A DNA stretch of 64,000 bases from Sphingomonas sp. IC081. Its GTDB lineage: Bacteria > Pseudomonadota > Alphaproteobacteria > Sphingomonadales > Sphingomonadaceae. Below the pieces are notes generated by a model. The model saw only the letters and a list, made by a program, of their open reading frames with translations. It was not told the DNA's origin and did not search any database. The DNA is taken from assembly GCF_006874585.1 (NCBI RefSeq), contig NZ_CP029761.1:3560001-3624000 (forward strand), read 5' to 3'. Within the stretch, counting starts at the first letter, position 1. Each line of letters opens with the position of its first letter. This document shows, piece after piece, positions 45,905-54,364 of this stretch. The translations under genes were made by a program, and so were the position numbers.

Positions 45905-48367
45905 ATGACACCCGCGCTGCCCGCCGAGATTGCCGCTTGGTTCGCCGCGCGTGGCTGGCGCGTGCGGCGCCACCAGGCCGAGATGCTGGCGGCCTCCGAT
46001 CGCGGCAACCATGCGCTGCTGGTCGCCGATACCGGTGCGGGCAAGACGCTGGCGGGGTTCCTGCCGACGCTGGCCGATTTCTGCCCCTCGCGGCTGGACG
46101 GTGGCCCGCCGCCCGAGGGCCTGCACACCATCTACGTCTCGCCGCTCAAGGCGCTGGCGCACGACGTGCAGCGCAACCTCTTGGCGCCGGTCGAGGAGAT
46201 GGGCCTGCCGGTCCGCATCGAGACGCGCAGCGGCGATACCCCGTCCGACCGCAAGGCCCGCCAGCGCGCACGGCCTCCGCATATCCTGCTGACGACGCCG
46301 GAATCGCTTTCCCTGCTGTTGACCTATCCCGAGGCGGGAGAGCTGTTCTCAGGGCTCAAGCGGATCGTCGTTGACGAGATCCACGCCTTCGCTACCGGCA
46401 AGCGCGGCGATCTGCTGGCCCTGTCGATGGCGCGGTTGCAGGCCTTGTCGCCGGGGCTCCGGCGGGTGGGACTGTCGGCGACCCTGGCCGATCCCGACGG
46501 GTTCCGCGGCTGGCTGGCGCCCTGGGGCGACATCGAGGCGGTGGAACTGGTCGAGGGCGAGGAGGGGGCCGAACCCGACGTCTCGATCCTGCTGCCGCAG
46601 CAGGAACGTATCCCATGGAGCGGTCATGCCGCGACCTGGGCGATCCCGCAGCTCATCGCGCAGATCGCGGCGTACCGCACGACGCTGATCTTCACCAACA
46701 CCCGCTTCCTGGCCGAATATATCTTCCAGGAACTCTGGAACGCCAACGAGGACAACCTGCCGATCGGCATCCATCACGGCTCGCTGTCCCGGGAAGCGCG
46801 GCGCAAGGTGGAAGGCGCGATGGCCGAGGGGCGGCTTAGGGCACTCGTGTGTACCGCCAGCCTCGATCTAGGTGTCGATTGGGGTGACATCGATCTGGTG
46901 GTGCAGATGGGGGCGCCCAAGGGCTCCTCGCGCCTGCTCCAGCGCATCGGGCGTGCCAATCACCGGCTGGACCAGCCGAGCAAGGCCATGCTGGTGCCGG
47001 GCAATCGCTTCGAGTTTCTCGAGGCTTTCGCCGCGCAGGAAGCGGTCCGCGAGGGGCAGCGCGACGGGGAACCGTTCCGACCGGGCGGTCTCGACGTTCT
47101 GGCGCAGCATGTGATGGGAAGCGCCTGTGCGGGGCCGTTCCGGGAAGCGGAACTGGCGGCGCAAGTACGGTCCTGCTCGGCCTATGCCTGGGTGGACGAC
47201 GCCAGATTTGCGCGGGTCCTGGAATTCGTCGCGACCGGGGGCTACGCCCTGCGCTCCTATGACCGGTTCCGGCGCATCGTGCGGGAAAAGGACGGTGCAT
47301 CGGGCTGGCGCTGGCGGCTCACCCATCCCGAACACGCCGCCCGTCACCGCCTCAATGCCGGGATCATCGTGGATGCCGAGATGCTGGAGGTGCGCTTCCG
47401 CAATGGCCGCTCGCTGGGCAAGGTCGAGGAAGGTTTCGGTGCCAGCCTGAAGGCGGGCGATACCTTCCGCTTTGCGGGCATGGACCTGGAGGTCGAGGCG
47501 CTGCGGGAACTGGAACTGATCGTGCGTGCCGCCAGACGCTCGGCAACGATCCCCAGCTACATGGGCCAGCGCATGCCGATCTCGACCCATCTTGCCGACC
47601 GGGTAAGGGCGATGCTGTGCGATCGCGCGGGCTGGGCGCGGTTCCCGGACGACGTGCGCGAATGGCTGGAAGTGCAGGACTGGCGTTCGCACCTGCCGGC
47701 ACCGGGACGGTTGCTGGTGGAGAGCTTCCCGCATCAGGGCTGCGCCTATACCACGTATTATACGTTCGAGGGCTGGCCGGCGAACCAGTCGCTCGGCATG
47801 CTGATTACCCGGCGCATGGAAGAGCGCGGGCTGGGGCCGCTCGGCTTTGTCGCCACCGACTATGCGCTGGTGGTATGGGGGCTGCGGCCGGTGGAGGACC
47901 CCGCCGCGCTGCTCTCGCCCGATATCCTGACCCACGAATTTGTCGACTGGGTTGAGCAGTCCTACCTGCTGCGCCGTGCCTTTCGGGAGGTGGCGGTGAT
48001 TTCCGGTCTTGTCGAGCGCCAGCAGCCCGGCACCCGCAAGTCGGGCCGGCAGGTCACGTTCTCGACTGACCTGATCTACGACGTGCTGTGCAAGTACGAG
48101 CCGGATCACCTGCTGATCGAGGCGGCCTGGGCCGATGCCCGCGCGCGCATGACCGACGTTGCCCGTGTCGCCGATGTGCTTGATCGGGCGGCCAGGGAGG
48201 TGGACCATGTCCGTCTGGACCGGATCAGCCCGCTGTCGGTGCCGGCCCTGTCGATGATCGGGCGCGAATCGCTGCCGGCAGGATCGGCCGACGAGGATCT
48301 GCTCATGGAGGCGGAGAGCCTGGCCTCGCTGGCGATGCGGGTCGATCCGCCCGCCAGCAAGGACTGA
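45905..48367 (+). CDS. Lhr-type DEXH helicase (ligase-associated class)
   Basis: 820-residue superfamily 2 helicase. Walker A ADTGAGKTLAGFLP, VDEIHAFATGKRG (DEIH), motif III LSATLAD, then TLIFTNTRFLAEYIFQEL and QRIGRANHR (motif VI), and the Lhr-specific winged helix and beta-sheet region. The group is often encoded with an ATP-dependent DNA ligase, a metallo-beta-lactamase nuclease and a phosphoesterase in a DNA repair cluster. None of those partners is adjacent here. Start ATG at 45905; a longer ORF to 45800 lacks homology. Confidence 0.9.
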   Translation: MTPALPAEIAAWFAARGWRVRRHQAEMLAASDRGNHALLVADTGAGKTLAGFLPTLADFCPSRLDGGPPPEGLHTIYVSPLKALAHDVQRNLLAPVEEMGLPVRIETRSGDTPSDRKARQRARPPHILLTTPESLSLLLTYPEAGELFSGLKRIVVDEIHAFATGKRGDLLALSMARLQALSPGLRRVGLSATLADPDGFRGWLAPWGDIEAVELVEGEEGAEPDVSILLPQQERIPWSGHAATWAIPQLIAQIAAYRTTLIFTNTRFLAEYIFQELWNANEDNLPIGIHHGSLSREARRKVEGAMAEGRLRALVCTASLDLGVDWGDIDLVVQMGAPKGSSRLLQRIGRANHRLDQPSKAMLVPGNRFEFLEAFAAQEAVREGQRDGEPFRPGGLDVLAQHVMGSACAGPFREAELAAQVRSCSAYAWVDDARFARVLEFVATGGYALRSYDRFRRIVREKDGASGWRWRLTHPEHAARHRLNAGIIVDAEMLEVRFRNGRSLGKVEEGFGASLKAGDTFRFAGMDLEVEALRELELIVRAARRSATIPSYMGQRMPISTHLADRVRAMLCDRAGWARFPDDVREWLEVQDWRSHLPAPGRLLVESFPHQGCAYTTYYTFEGWPANQSLGMLITRRMEERGLGPLGFVATDYALVVWGLRPVEDPAALLSPDILTHEFVDWVEQSYLLRRAFREVAVISGLVERQQPGTRKSGRQVTFSTDLIYDVLCKYEPDHLLIEAAWADARARMTDVARVADVLDRAAREVDHVRLDRISPLSVPALSMIGRESLPAGSADEDLLMEAESLASLAMRVDPPASKD

Positions 48368-48385
48368 GCGTCTTGCAACGGCCGG

Positions 48386-48805
48386 CTATTGTTCGAAGTG
48401 GCCGAAACGATCGTTGTCGACGAAGCCGAAATTGGTGACCCCCGATGCCTTGATGGCGGCGAGCACTTGTGCGGCGCGGTCGTAGCTGGCGCCGGCGTCG
48501 GGCCGGAAACGGAGTTGCGGTTCGGTCGGCATCCGGGTGGTGCTGTAGAGCAGTTTGGCCAGTTCGGCGCTTTCCACCGCCTCGCCGTTCCAGCGGATCG
48601 TTCCATTGGCGTCGAGAGAGACGGTGTTCTGCAGCGGCTGCACCACCTGGGTGGTCAGGCCCGAAGGCAGGTCGATGGGAACAGAGTTGGTGGCAACCGG
48701 GATGGTGATCACGAACATGATCAGCAGCACCAGCATGACATCGATCAGCGGGGTGGTGTTGATGGTGCTGATCGGGGTTTCTGAAACGGCCTCTCCAGTG
48801 GTCAT
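48386..48805 (-). CDS. exbD: ExbD/TolR family protein (third paralogue)
   Basis: 139 residues: short cytoplasmic tail with ISTINTTPLIDVMLVLLIMF, where the membrane helix carries the essential Asp of ExbD, then a periplasmic domain. The start ATG at 48805 (MTTGEAVSETPI) is downstream of in-frame codons that have no family counterpart. Lies beyond a terminator at the end of the preceding exbD gene, so it may be transcribed separately or by read-through. ExbD works with ExbB to energise TonB. Confidence 0.93.
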   Translation of the reverse strand: MTTGEAVSETPISTINTTPLIDVMLVLLIMFVITIPVATNSVPIDLPSGLTTQVVQPLQNTVSLDANGTIRWNGEAVESAELAKLLYSTTRMPTEPQLRFRPDAGASYDRAAQVLAAIKASGVTNFGFVDNDRFGHFEQ

Positions 48806-48942
48806 GGGCAAGTCCTCTCTATCGGGTCTTTTCCGCACTGGCATGAGATCTAACGCGAAACCGTCAGTGCTCCAAGTGAACATCCTGTCCGCGCGCCGAC
48901 TTGGAGGCGGCCACGGATCGCGGACATAGAAAGCGGACATAG

Positions 48943-48969
48943 AAAAAGGGGCGGATTTCTCCGCCCCTT
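48943..48969 (-). terminator. Leftward intrinsic terminator between two exbD genes
   Basis: Read leftward: GGGGCGGA-GAAA-TCCGCCCC followed by TTTTT. It ends the tonB-exbB-exbD-exbD transcript 35 bp after the stop of the exbD at 49004. A 13-bp tandem duplication (GCGGACATAGAAA, 48920-48932 and 48933-48945) abuts it, a possible trace of replication slippage. Confidence 0.85.
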
Positions 48970-49003
48970 CCCTGGTCCCGAAGGTCCTGTTCGCGCTTTC
49001 GGC

Positions 49004-49438
49004 TTACTTGCCGAAGGTGCTGAACTGTTCGTTGCCGACGAAGCCGAACTTGGTCACGTTCGCAGCCTTGATGAGCTGGAGAACCTGAGCCGAAAGTTCG
49101 TACGACGCCTGCGGTTCCGGCTGGTACTGCAGTTCGGGCTCGACCTTGTAGGTCAGCGACTGCGCCAGCAGGTTCTGCAGGGTGCCCTGGTCGACGGCAT
49201 TGCCGTTCCACAGGATCCGTGCATCCGCGGTGAGCACGATCTTGTTCTTGATCGGGTCCACCGGCGGCGGGTTGTTCGTCGGAGGGGTTGCAACCGGCAG
49301 GTCGATGTCGATCGAGTTGGTCGCAACCGGAATGGTGATGATGAACATGATGAGGAGAACGAGCATGACGTCGATCAACGGCGTCGTGTTCATTTCCATC
49401 ATCGGCGCGCCATCATCCTTGCCGCCTGACATTGCCAT
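49004..49438 (-). CDS. exbD: ExbD/TolR family protein (second paralogue)
   Basis: 144 residues. MEMNTTPLIDVMLVLLIMF with the conserved Asp in the helix, then IDIDLPVATPPTNNPPPVD, a Pro-rich linker, and a periplasmic domain similar to that of the paralogue at 48386 (WNGNAVDQGTL versus WNGEAVESAEL, NVTKFGFVGNEQF versus GVTNFGFVDNDRF). The pair clearly arose by duplication. 23 bp separate it from the upstream exbD. Confidence 0.95.
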   Translation of the reverse strand: MAMSGGKDDGAPMMEMNTTPLIDVMLVLLIMFIITIPVATNSIDIDLPVATPPTNNPPPVDPIKNKIVLTADARILWNGNAVDQGTLQNLLAQSLTYKVEPELQYQPEPQASYELSAQVLQLIKAANVTKFGFVGNEQFSTFGK

Positions 49439-49461
49439 GGAATGTTACTCCTTCTCGAACG

Positions 49462-49995
49462 TCAGGCGTTCGGGTCGACCGGGTTGGAGATGAAGCCAAC
49501 CGTCGGGTAACCCGCAATCTGAACGTTGTAGATCGCGCCGGCCACGCAACGCCACGGGGCGTTCACGTCACCACGGATGTGGACCTGCGGGACCAGATCC
49601 GGGTTGTCCTTCAGGGCTTCCGGACCACCAGCACGCTTCACGATAGCGTCGAGACGCTTGAAGGCCTGGTCGTAGAGTTCCTTGGAGGTAACCGGCGTGA
49701 TGTTGTTGAAGTAAACGCGGCATTCGCCATTGCGCGAAGCGCCCTGGTAGCCGGGTTGACCCGCGCTGAGACCCGCATCGTCGGTGGTCGTGACAGTGAG
49801 GAGGAGGTTCTCCACCTTGTCCTTCGATTCTTCCGACTTGATGATGGGGATCTTCAGCTTTTCGATCGTCTGGATCGCGACCGGGACCGCGATCAGGAAG
49901 ATGATCAGAAGCACCAGCATGACGTCGACGAGCGGCGTCGTGTTGATGTCGGACATCGGTGTTTCGGCACCGCCTCCGCCCGAGGATATCGCCAT
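49462..49995 (-). CDS. exbD: ExbD/TolR family protein (first paralogue, with enlarged Cys-containing periplasmic domain)
   Basis: 177 residues, larger than usual. The helix region is DINTTPLVDVMLVLLIIFL with the essential Asp. The periplasmic part differs from the other two: an insertion around AGLSAGQPGYQGASRNGECRV, then VTSKELYDQAFKRLDAIVKR and VNAPWRCVAGAIYNVQIAG. It contains two cysteines (ECRV and WRCVA) that could form a periplasmic disulfide. Directly after exbB, from which a 109-bp gap with a stable hairpin separates it. Confidence 0.94.
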   Translation of the reverse strand: MAISSGGGGAETPMSDINTTPLVDVMLVLLIIFLIAVPVAIQTIEKLKIPIIKSEESKDKVENLLLTVTTTDDAGLSAGQPGYQGASRNGECRVYFNNITPVTSKELYDQAFKRLDAIVKRAGGPEALKDNPDLVPQVHIRGDVNAPWRCVAGAIYNVQIAGYPTVGFISNPVDPNA

Positions 49996-50068
49996 AGTCT
50001 TATCCTATTCCTTGCGTTGCCCTGGGGAGGCGGCGGACGCAGCCTGCGCCGCCACCTGGGTTCCCCGT

Positions 50069-50096
50069 GGGCACGCCGCCCTGAAGCGGCGTACCC
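50069..50096 (-). other. Intercistronic hairpin between exbB and exbD
   Basis: GGGCACGCCGC pairs with GCGGCGTACCC (one mismatch) around a 6-nt loop, and no T-run follows. It sits 8 bp downstream of the exbB stop on the coding strand. Such hairpins often protect an upstream message from 3' exonucleases and so raise exbB over exbD, consistent with the excess of ExbB in the complex. That role is inferred. Confidence 0.6.
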
Positions 50097-50104
50097 CGTG
50101 CTGC

Positions 50105-50878
50105 TTACGGCTTGGCCGGAGCAGCAGCCGGCTTGGCCGGAGCAGCGGCGGGCTTCGCCGGGGCAGCAGCAACCGCGGGCTTCACAGCGCCCTTCGAGTT
50201 GATGTTGGCAAGCAGGTCGCTCGAGAAGCCGGTCAGCACTTCGGCGATGCGCTTGTTGCGGCTCTGCAGGTAGTTGTAGGCAAGAACGGCGGGAACGGCG
50301 ACGATCAGGCCGAGGGCGGTCATGATCAGCGATTCACCGACGGGGCCGGCAACCTTGTCGATCGAAGCCGAACCGGCGATGCCGATGGCGATCAGGGCGC
50401 GGTAGATGCCGACGACGGTACCGAACAGACCGATGAACGGAGCGGTTGCGCCGACGGTGGCGAGGAAGGGCAGGCCCTGGGCCAGGCGCGAGTTGATCGA
50501 GGCTTCCGAACGCGCGAGCGAAGCGTGCATCCAGTCGTGGGCTTCGAGCGAGTCGGTCATCTTCGAGTGCTGTTCTTCAGCAGCGATGCCGTCGTCGACG
50601 ATCTGGCGCCATGCGCTGTTCTTTTCCAGCTTGGCAGCGCCTTCACGAAGGGTCGGGGCCTTCCAGAACTGGGTGCGGACGGCACCGAACTGGCGCATGA
50701 TCTTGGCCTGTTCGAACCACTTGGTGAACAGGATGTAGAACGAACCGAACGACATCACGCCCATGATGATCACGGTCGCGTACGAAATGAAACCACCGGC
50801 CTGAAGAGCTTCGACGAAGCCGAACTTGTTCTGCGGCGCGGCTTCGCCAGCGGCGGCAAGGATGTCAACGATAAGCAT
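50105..50878 (-). CDS. exbB: ExbB/MotA-TolQ-ExbB family proton channel protein
   Basis: 257 residues with three membrane helices (GGFISYATVIIMGVMSFGSFY, then GLPFLATVGATAPFIGLFGTVVG and LIMTALGLIVAVPAVLAYNYL). The ATAPFIGLFGTVVGI motif is the ExbB/TolQ signature. Forms the proton channel that drives TonB. The C-terminus is a repeated AAAPAKP tail (three to four copies) encoded by a tandem DNA repeat, not found in standard ExbB. Between tonB and the three exbD genes. Confidence 0.94.
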   Translation of the reverse strand: MLIVDILAAAGEAAPQNKFGFVEALQAGGFISYATVIIMGVMSFGSFYILFTKWFEQAKIMRQFGAVRTQFWKAPTLREGAAKLEKNSAWRQIVDDGIAAEEQHSKMTDSLEAHDWMHASLARSEASINSRLAQGLPFLATVGATAPFIGLFGTVVGIYRALIAIGIAGSASIDKVAGPVGESLIMTALGLIVAVPAVLAYNYLQSRNKRIAEVLTGFSSDLLANINSKGAVKPAVAAAPAKPAAAPAKPAAAPAKP

Positions 50879-50950
50879 GCGAATTACCTCTCAAGAAGAA
50901 TGCAGGATTTGGCGGGACCCAGCGTCTGGTAGTCCCGGCCGTGCCGTGGA

Positions 50951-51619
50951 TTAACTGAGCTTGTAGACGATCGACGTCGCGAAGGAGCCGCTGGTCGGGT
51001 TACCCGCGTCATCAAGAGCGGGGTTGAAACGACCGAAACGGTTCATACCTTCACAGGCGGCGGAATCGAGCTCGGGGCTGCCGCTGGAGCTGGTGACGGT
51101 GCAGCTCGAAACACGGCCATCGGGACCGATGCTGACACGCACGCCAACACGACCTTCACGTTCTTCGCGCAGGGCCTTTGCAGGGTATTCCTGGTTGAAA
51201 CGCTGGGTCCAGTTGCCCTTGACCGAAGCGCCACGCGCCTTGGAGGGAGCCGGGGGAGCCGGAGGTGCCGGCGGGGCCGGAGCGGCCGGAGCCGGGATCG
51301 GAACCGCGGGCAGCGGAACCGGCGGCGGCGTGTTGACAGTCGTCACCGGCGGCGGGGCCGGCGCGATGTTGATAGGCGGCGGCGGCGCCACGATCGGCGG
51401 CGGCGGCGTATCCTGCTGCTTGGGAGGCGGCGGCGGGGGCTCTTCCTCCTTCGGTTTCTCTTCCTTGATGTCGACTGTGGTCACCTTGTTGATGACCTTT
51501 TGCGCGGCTTCGTATGCCAGACCCGTGACGAGTGCATAGCCTACAAAGACGTGAATCAGCGCGACAATGACAAGCGCGGTAATCTTGTTACCGCTCATTT
51601 GCTGGTCAGCGTAAGCCAT
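50951..51619 (-). CDS. tonB: TonB energy transducer
   Basis: 222 residues. N-terminal helix (ITALVIVALIHVFVGYALVTG) that contacts ExbB-ExbD, a long Pro-rich spacer (KPKEEEPPPPPPKQQ onward, with several PPAPPAPP repeats) spanning the periplasm, and the TonB C-terminal domain: WTQRFNQEYPAKALREEREGRV to RFGRFNPALDDAG. The spacer is mostly proline and alanine without the usual Lys-Pro part. Leads the leftward operon. Confidence 0.95.
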   Translation of the reverse strand: MAYADQQMSGNKITALVIVALIHVFVGYALVTGLAYEAAQKVINKVTTVDIKEEKPKEEEPPPPPPKQQDTPPPPIVAPPPPINIAPAPPPVTTVNTPPPVPLPAVPIPAPAAPAPPAPPAPPAPSKARGASVKGNWTQRFNQEYPAKALREEREGRVGVRVSIGPDGRVSSCTVTSSSGSPELDSAACEGMNRFGRFNPALDDAGNPTSGSFATSIVYKLS

Positions 51620-52011
51620 TCAAACGCATCACTCCATTACCAAGCCCAGAACCCGCCCGGGTGCGGGACAGGTCCAAAGGCGCCCATGGCCCGCCCCGTG
51701 AGGAGAGGTCCATGACGAAACTCCAAATTACCCACCCTGACGGCTAACAGTCTGCCGATCCGTAAACGATGCAACGGGTTGGCGAACCGCGGGGCATTTT
51801 CGTTTTTTTGCCCCATTTTGCGAGTTTCCTTAGCGGTACCGTTGCTCCTGTGCAACGCCTTATCGGCAGCGGAACCGTTAACGCCCGATTCAGGGCATAT
51901 AAGTTCCAAGGGTAAAAAGGGGATTTTGTCTGAGGAATGCGGCGACGAATTTGTGCCGCATGTCCCTGGCGGCTATGGCCAGCCCCCAACGTTTCCCAGA
52001 GTGAGACACCG
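51620..52011. promoter_or_regulatory. Divergent intergenic region upstream of tonB
   Basis: 392 bp without a convincing gene; notably AT-rich between 51730 and 51930. It contains a hairpin-forming GGGGCA-N12-TGCCCC (51791-51814, T-rich loop), a pair of 12-bp direct repeats AGCGGWACCGTT (51832-51843 and 51868-51879) and GTTGC-N6-GCAAC between them (51841-51856). These are candidate control sites for the tonB operon or the rightward secreted protein. A typical Fur box was not recognised. Confidence 0.4.
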
Positions 52012-52869
52012 ATGCCTGCGAATCCGACCCGCGTTGCCCTCAGACTGGCATGCCTTGCCCTTGCCGCGCAGACGCTTCCGGCCCATGCGCAAGTGCAGGT
52101 CGGTGCGGCCGTGCCGGCGCGCGGGGAGCCGACTTTCGCGGATGTCGCCGATCTTGCCGATTCGTCGGCTCTGGTGGTGCGCGCGACGGTCCGCAAGATC
52201 GTGCGGGTCGAGGATGCCCGGGCGCCGGGACTGACGGCGGGCATGGGCCGTTTCTACATCAATGCCCAGACCGTGGCCTTGCTGACGGGCTCCTCGCCGA
52301 TCGGCGAATCGATCGCCTATCTGGTCGACCTGCCGCTCGATGCCCGTGGCAAGCCGCCCGCGCTCAAGAAGCAGGACGTGCTGCTCTTTGCCCGCGCCGT
52401 GCCCGGCCGTCCGGGCGAGCTGCAGCTGATTACGCCGACCGCTCAGCAGCTCTGGAGCGAAGCGGCCGATGCGCGCCTGCGCGGCATCCTCAAGGCGCTC
52501 ATTTCGCCCGATGCGCCGGCGCGAATCACCGGCGTGCGCGAGCTGCTCTATGTCCCGGGCAATCTGGCCGGGCAGGGCGAGACGCAGATTTTCCTCAACA
52601 CCGCCAATGGCTCGGCAGCGTCGATCACCGTCGTTCACGCGCCCGGCGCGGCCCCGGCATGGGGGGTGTCGTTCTCCGAACTCGTGGCAGACGTCGGTCA
52701 TCCGCCGCAGGCCGACACGCTGGAATGGTACCGCCTGGCCTGCTTCCTGCCGGCCAATCCGCCCTCGCGCGCCAATGTCTCGGAAGGTGTCGAGGCGATG
52801 CGTCAGGCCGCTGCCGACTACCGCCTCGTCCTTGCGCAACTCGGCGGTTGTCGCCGCAATCTTCGCTGA
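52012..52869 (+). CDS. Secreted protein of unknown function
   Basis: 285 residues with a clear signal peptide (MPANPTRVALRLACLALAAQ, cleavage near AHAQVQ). The mature part reads FADVADLADSSALVVRATVRKI, then VALLTGSSPIGESIAYLVDLPLDARG and EWYRLACFLPANPPSRANV; two Cys (LACF and GGCR) remain near the end. The pattern resembles a conserved sphingomonad periplasmic protein, but no domain with known function is recognised. Start ATG at 52012 gives the signal peptide; the longer ORF to 51937 does not. Confidence 0.8.
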   Translation: MPANPTRVALRLACLALAAQTLPAHAQVQVGAAVPARGEPTFADVADLADSSALVVRATVRKIVRVEDARAPGLTAGMGRFYINAQTVALLTGSSPIGESIAYLVDLPLDARGKPPALKKQDVLLFARAVPGRPGELQLITPTAQQLWSEAADARLRGILKALISPDAPARITGVRELLYVPGNLAGQGETQIFLNTANGSAASITVVHAPGAAPAWGVSFSELVADVGHPPQADTLEWYRLACFLPANPPSRANVSEGVEAMRQAAADYRLVLAQLGGCRRNLR

Positions 52870-52900
52870 GCGCGGGGGAAGAGGCGTGAAGGTACTGGAA

Positions 52901-52936
52901 TTTCGCGTGCGGCTCGCTTAGGGCCCGCACGCGAAA
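52901..52936 (+). other. Perfect hairpin directly upstream of hom
   Basis: TTTCGCGTGCGG (52901-52912) pairs perfectly with CCGCACGCGAAA (52925-52936) across a 12-nt loop. The hom ribosome-binding region (AAAGGGA) starts in the 3' arm. No T-run follows. A short reading frame (GTG at 52886, about 11 codons, ending TAG inside the loop at 52921) overlaps the 5' arm. Confidence 0.5.
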
Positions 52937-52945
52937 GGGAAGTCC

Positions 52946-54253
52946 ATGGTTGAACCGCTGAATATTGCGCTGGCCGGTCTCGGCACGGTCGGGGCGGGCG
53001 TTGTCCGTCTCATCGAGACCAATGCCGAACTGATTGCCCGGCGTGCGCGCCGCCCCATCCGTATCGCCGCCGTGAGCGCGCGTGATCGCAGCAAGGACCG
53101 CGGGGTCGACCTCTCGGGCTACGACTGGGTGGACGATACCGCTGCCCTGGCCGCCCGGCCGGACGTGGACGTGGTTGTCGAGATGGTCGGCGGCTCGGAC
53201 GGTCCGGCGCTGGCGCTGGCCCGCAACGCCATTGCGCAGGGCAAGGGTTTTGTCACCGCCAACAAGGCAATGATCGCGCACCACGGCCTTGAACTGGCCT
53301 CGGCGGCGGAGGCCGCGGGGGTGGCGCTCAAGTTCGAGGCGGCGGTCGCGGGGGGCATTCCGGTCATCAAGGGGCTTGCCGAAGGGGCCGCTGCCAATGC
53401 CATAGAGCGGGTCTACGGCATCCTGAACGGCACCTGCAACTACATCCTTTCGACCATGGAAGACACCGGGCGGGACTTTGGCGACGTTCTCGCCGAAGCC
53501 CAGCGCATGGGGTATGCCGAGGCCGATCCCACGTTCGACATCGAAGGCGTTGACGCCGCGCACAAGCTGTCGATCCTGGCTGCGATCGCCTTTGGTTCGC
53601 GCCTGCGTTTCGACGCGGTGGAGACCTCCGGGATCTCGCGCGTGAAAGCGGCGGATATCGAACAGGCGCGCTCGCTTGGCTACGTGATTCGCCTGATCGG
53701 CATGGGCGAGATCGACCGGACCGGTGGCGCGCCGCGCCTGTTCCAGCGGGTGCGCCCGCACCTGGTGCCGTTCGATCACCCGCTGGCCAGTGTCGACGGG
53801 GCGACCAATGCGGTCGTAGCCGAGGGCAACTTCATGGGCCGGCTGCTGTTCCAGGGGGCCGGTGCCGGCGACGGTCCGACCGCCAGCGCGGTGGTTGCCG
53901 ACATCATCGACATTGCGCGCGGCGAAAAAGGCGCGGCGTTCTCCATGCCGGCAGGCGAGCTCGAGGCGATGGAGCCGGCCGAGACCGGCCATCGCCGCAG
54001 CCGCAGCTACATCCGTTTCACCGTGCCGGACCGTCCGGGCGTGCTGGCCGACATCACCGCGGCCATGCGTGATGCCGGGGTGTCGATCGCCAGCATGATC
54101 CAGAAGGGGCTCGCCGGGCAGGAGGGCGAGGTGATCCTTGCCATCGTCACCCATGAAGGGCCGGAATCGGCGGTCTGCGAGGCGATGCGGGTGCTGGAGG
54201 GGTCGCAGAGCCTGACCGCCGCGCCGCTGGTGATGCAGATCATCGAGGGATAG
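52946..54253 (+). CDS. hom: Homoserine dehydrogenase
   Basis: 435 residues. NAD(P)-binding start NIALAGLGTVGAGVVRLIE, catalytic region with GTCNYILSTMEDTGRDF and EADPTFDIEGVDAAHKL, then a C-terminal ACT domain (RFTVPDRPGVLADITAAMRD) for feedback regulation by threonine. Reduces aspartate semialdehyde to homoserine for threonine and methionine. ATG at 52946. The hairpin just upstream may affect its translation. Confidence 0.96.
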   Translation: MVEPLNIALAGLGTVGAGVVRLIETNAELIARRARRPIRIAAVSARDRSKDRGVDLSGYDWVDDTAALAARPDVDVVVEMVGGSDGPALALARNAIAQGKGFVTANKAMIAHHGLELASAAEAAGVALKFEAAVAGGIPVIKGLAEGAAANAIERVYGILNGTCNYILSTMEDTGRDFGDVLAEAQRMGYAEADPTFDIEGVDAAHKLSILAAIAFGSRLRFDAVETSGISRVKAADIEQARSLGYVIRLIGMGEIDRTGGAPRLFQRVRPHLVPFDHPLASVDGATNAVVAEGNFMGRLLFQGAGAGDGPTASAVVADIIDIARGEKGAAFSMPAGELEAMEPAETGHRRSRSYIRFTVPDRPGVLADITAAMRDAGVSIASMIQKGLAGQEGEVILAIVTHEGPESAVCEAMRVLEGSQSLTAAPLVMQIIEG

Positions 54254-54313
54254 ATGGGCCGTTTGGAAATTCGCTGAAGGGCGATTTTCGACGGGCCGGT
54301 CCAGAACCGTCGC

Positions 54314-54347
54314 GGACGCCCCGGCTCCTCCCAGAGCCGGGGCGTCC
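54314..54347. terminator. Bidirectional hairpin between hom and a convergent gene
   Basis: GGACGCCCCGGCTC pairs perfectly with GAGCCGGGGCGTCC (14 bp) across CTCCCA. The flank is only moderately T-rich (GTCCTTCC). Placed between convergent stops, so it can serve both genes. Confidence 0.75.
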
Positions 54348-54364
54348 GTCCTTCCGGCGGCGCC

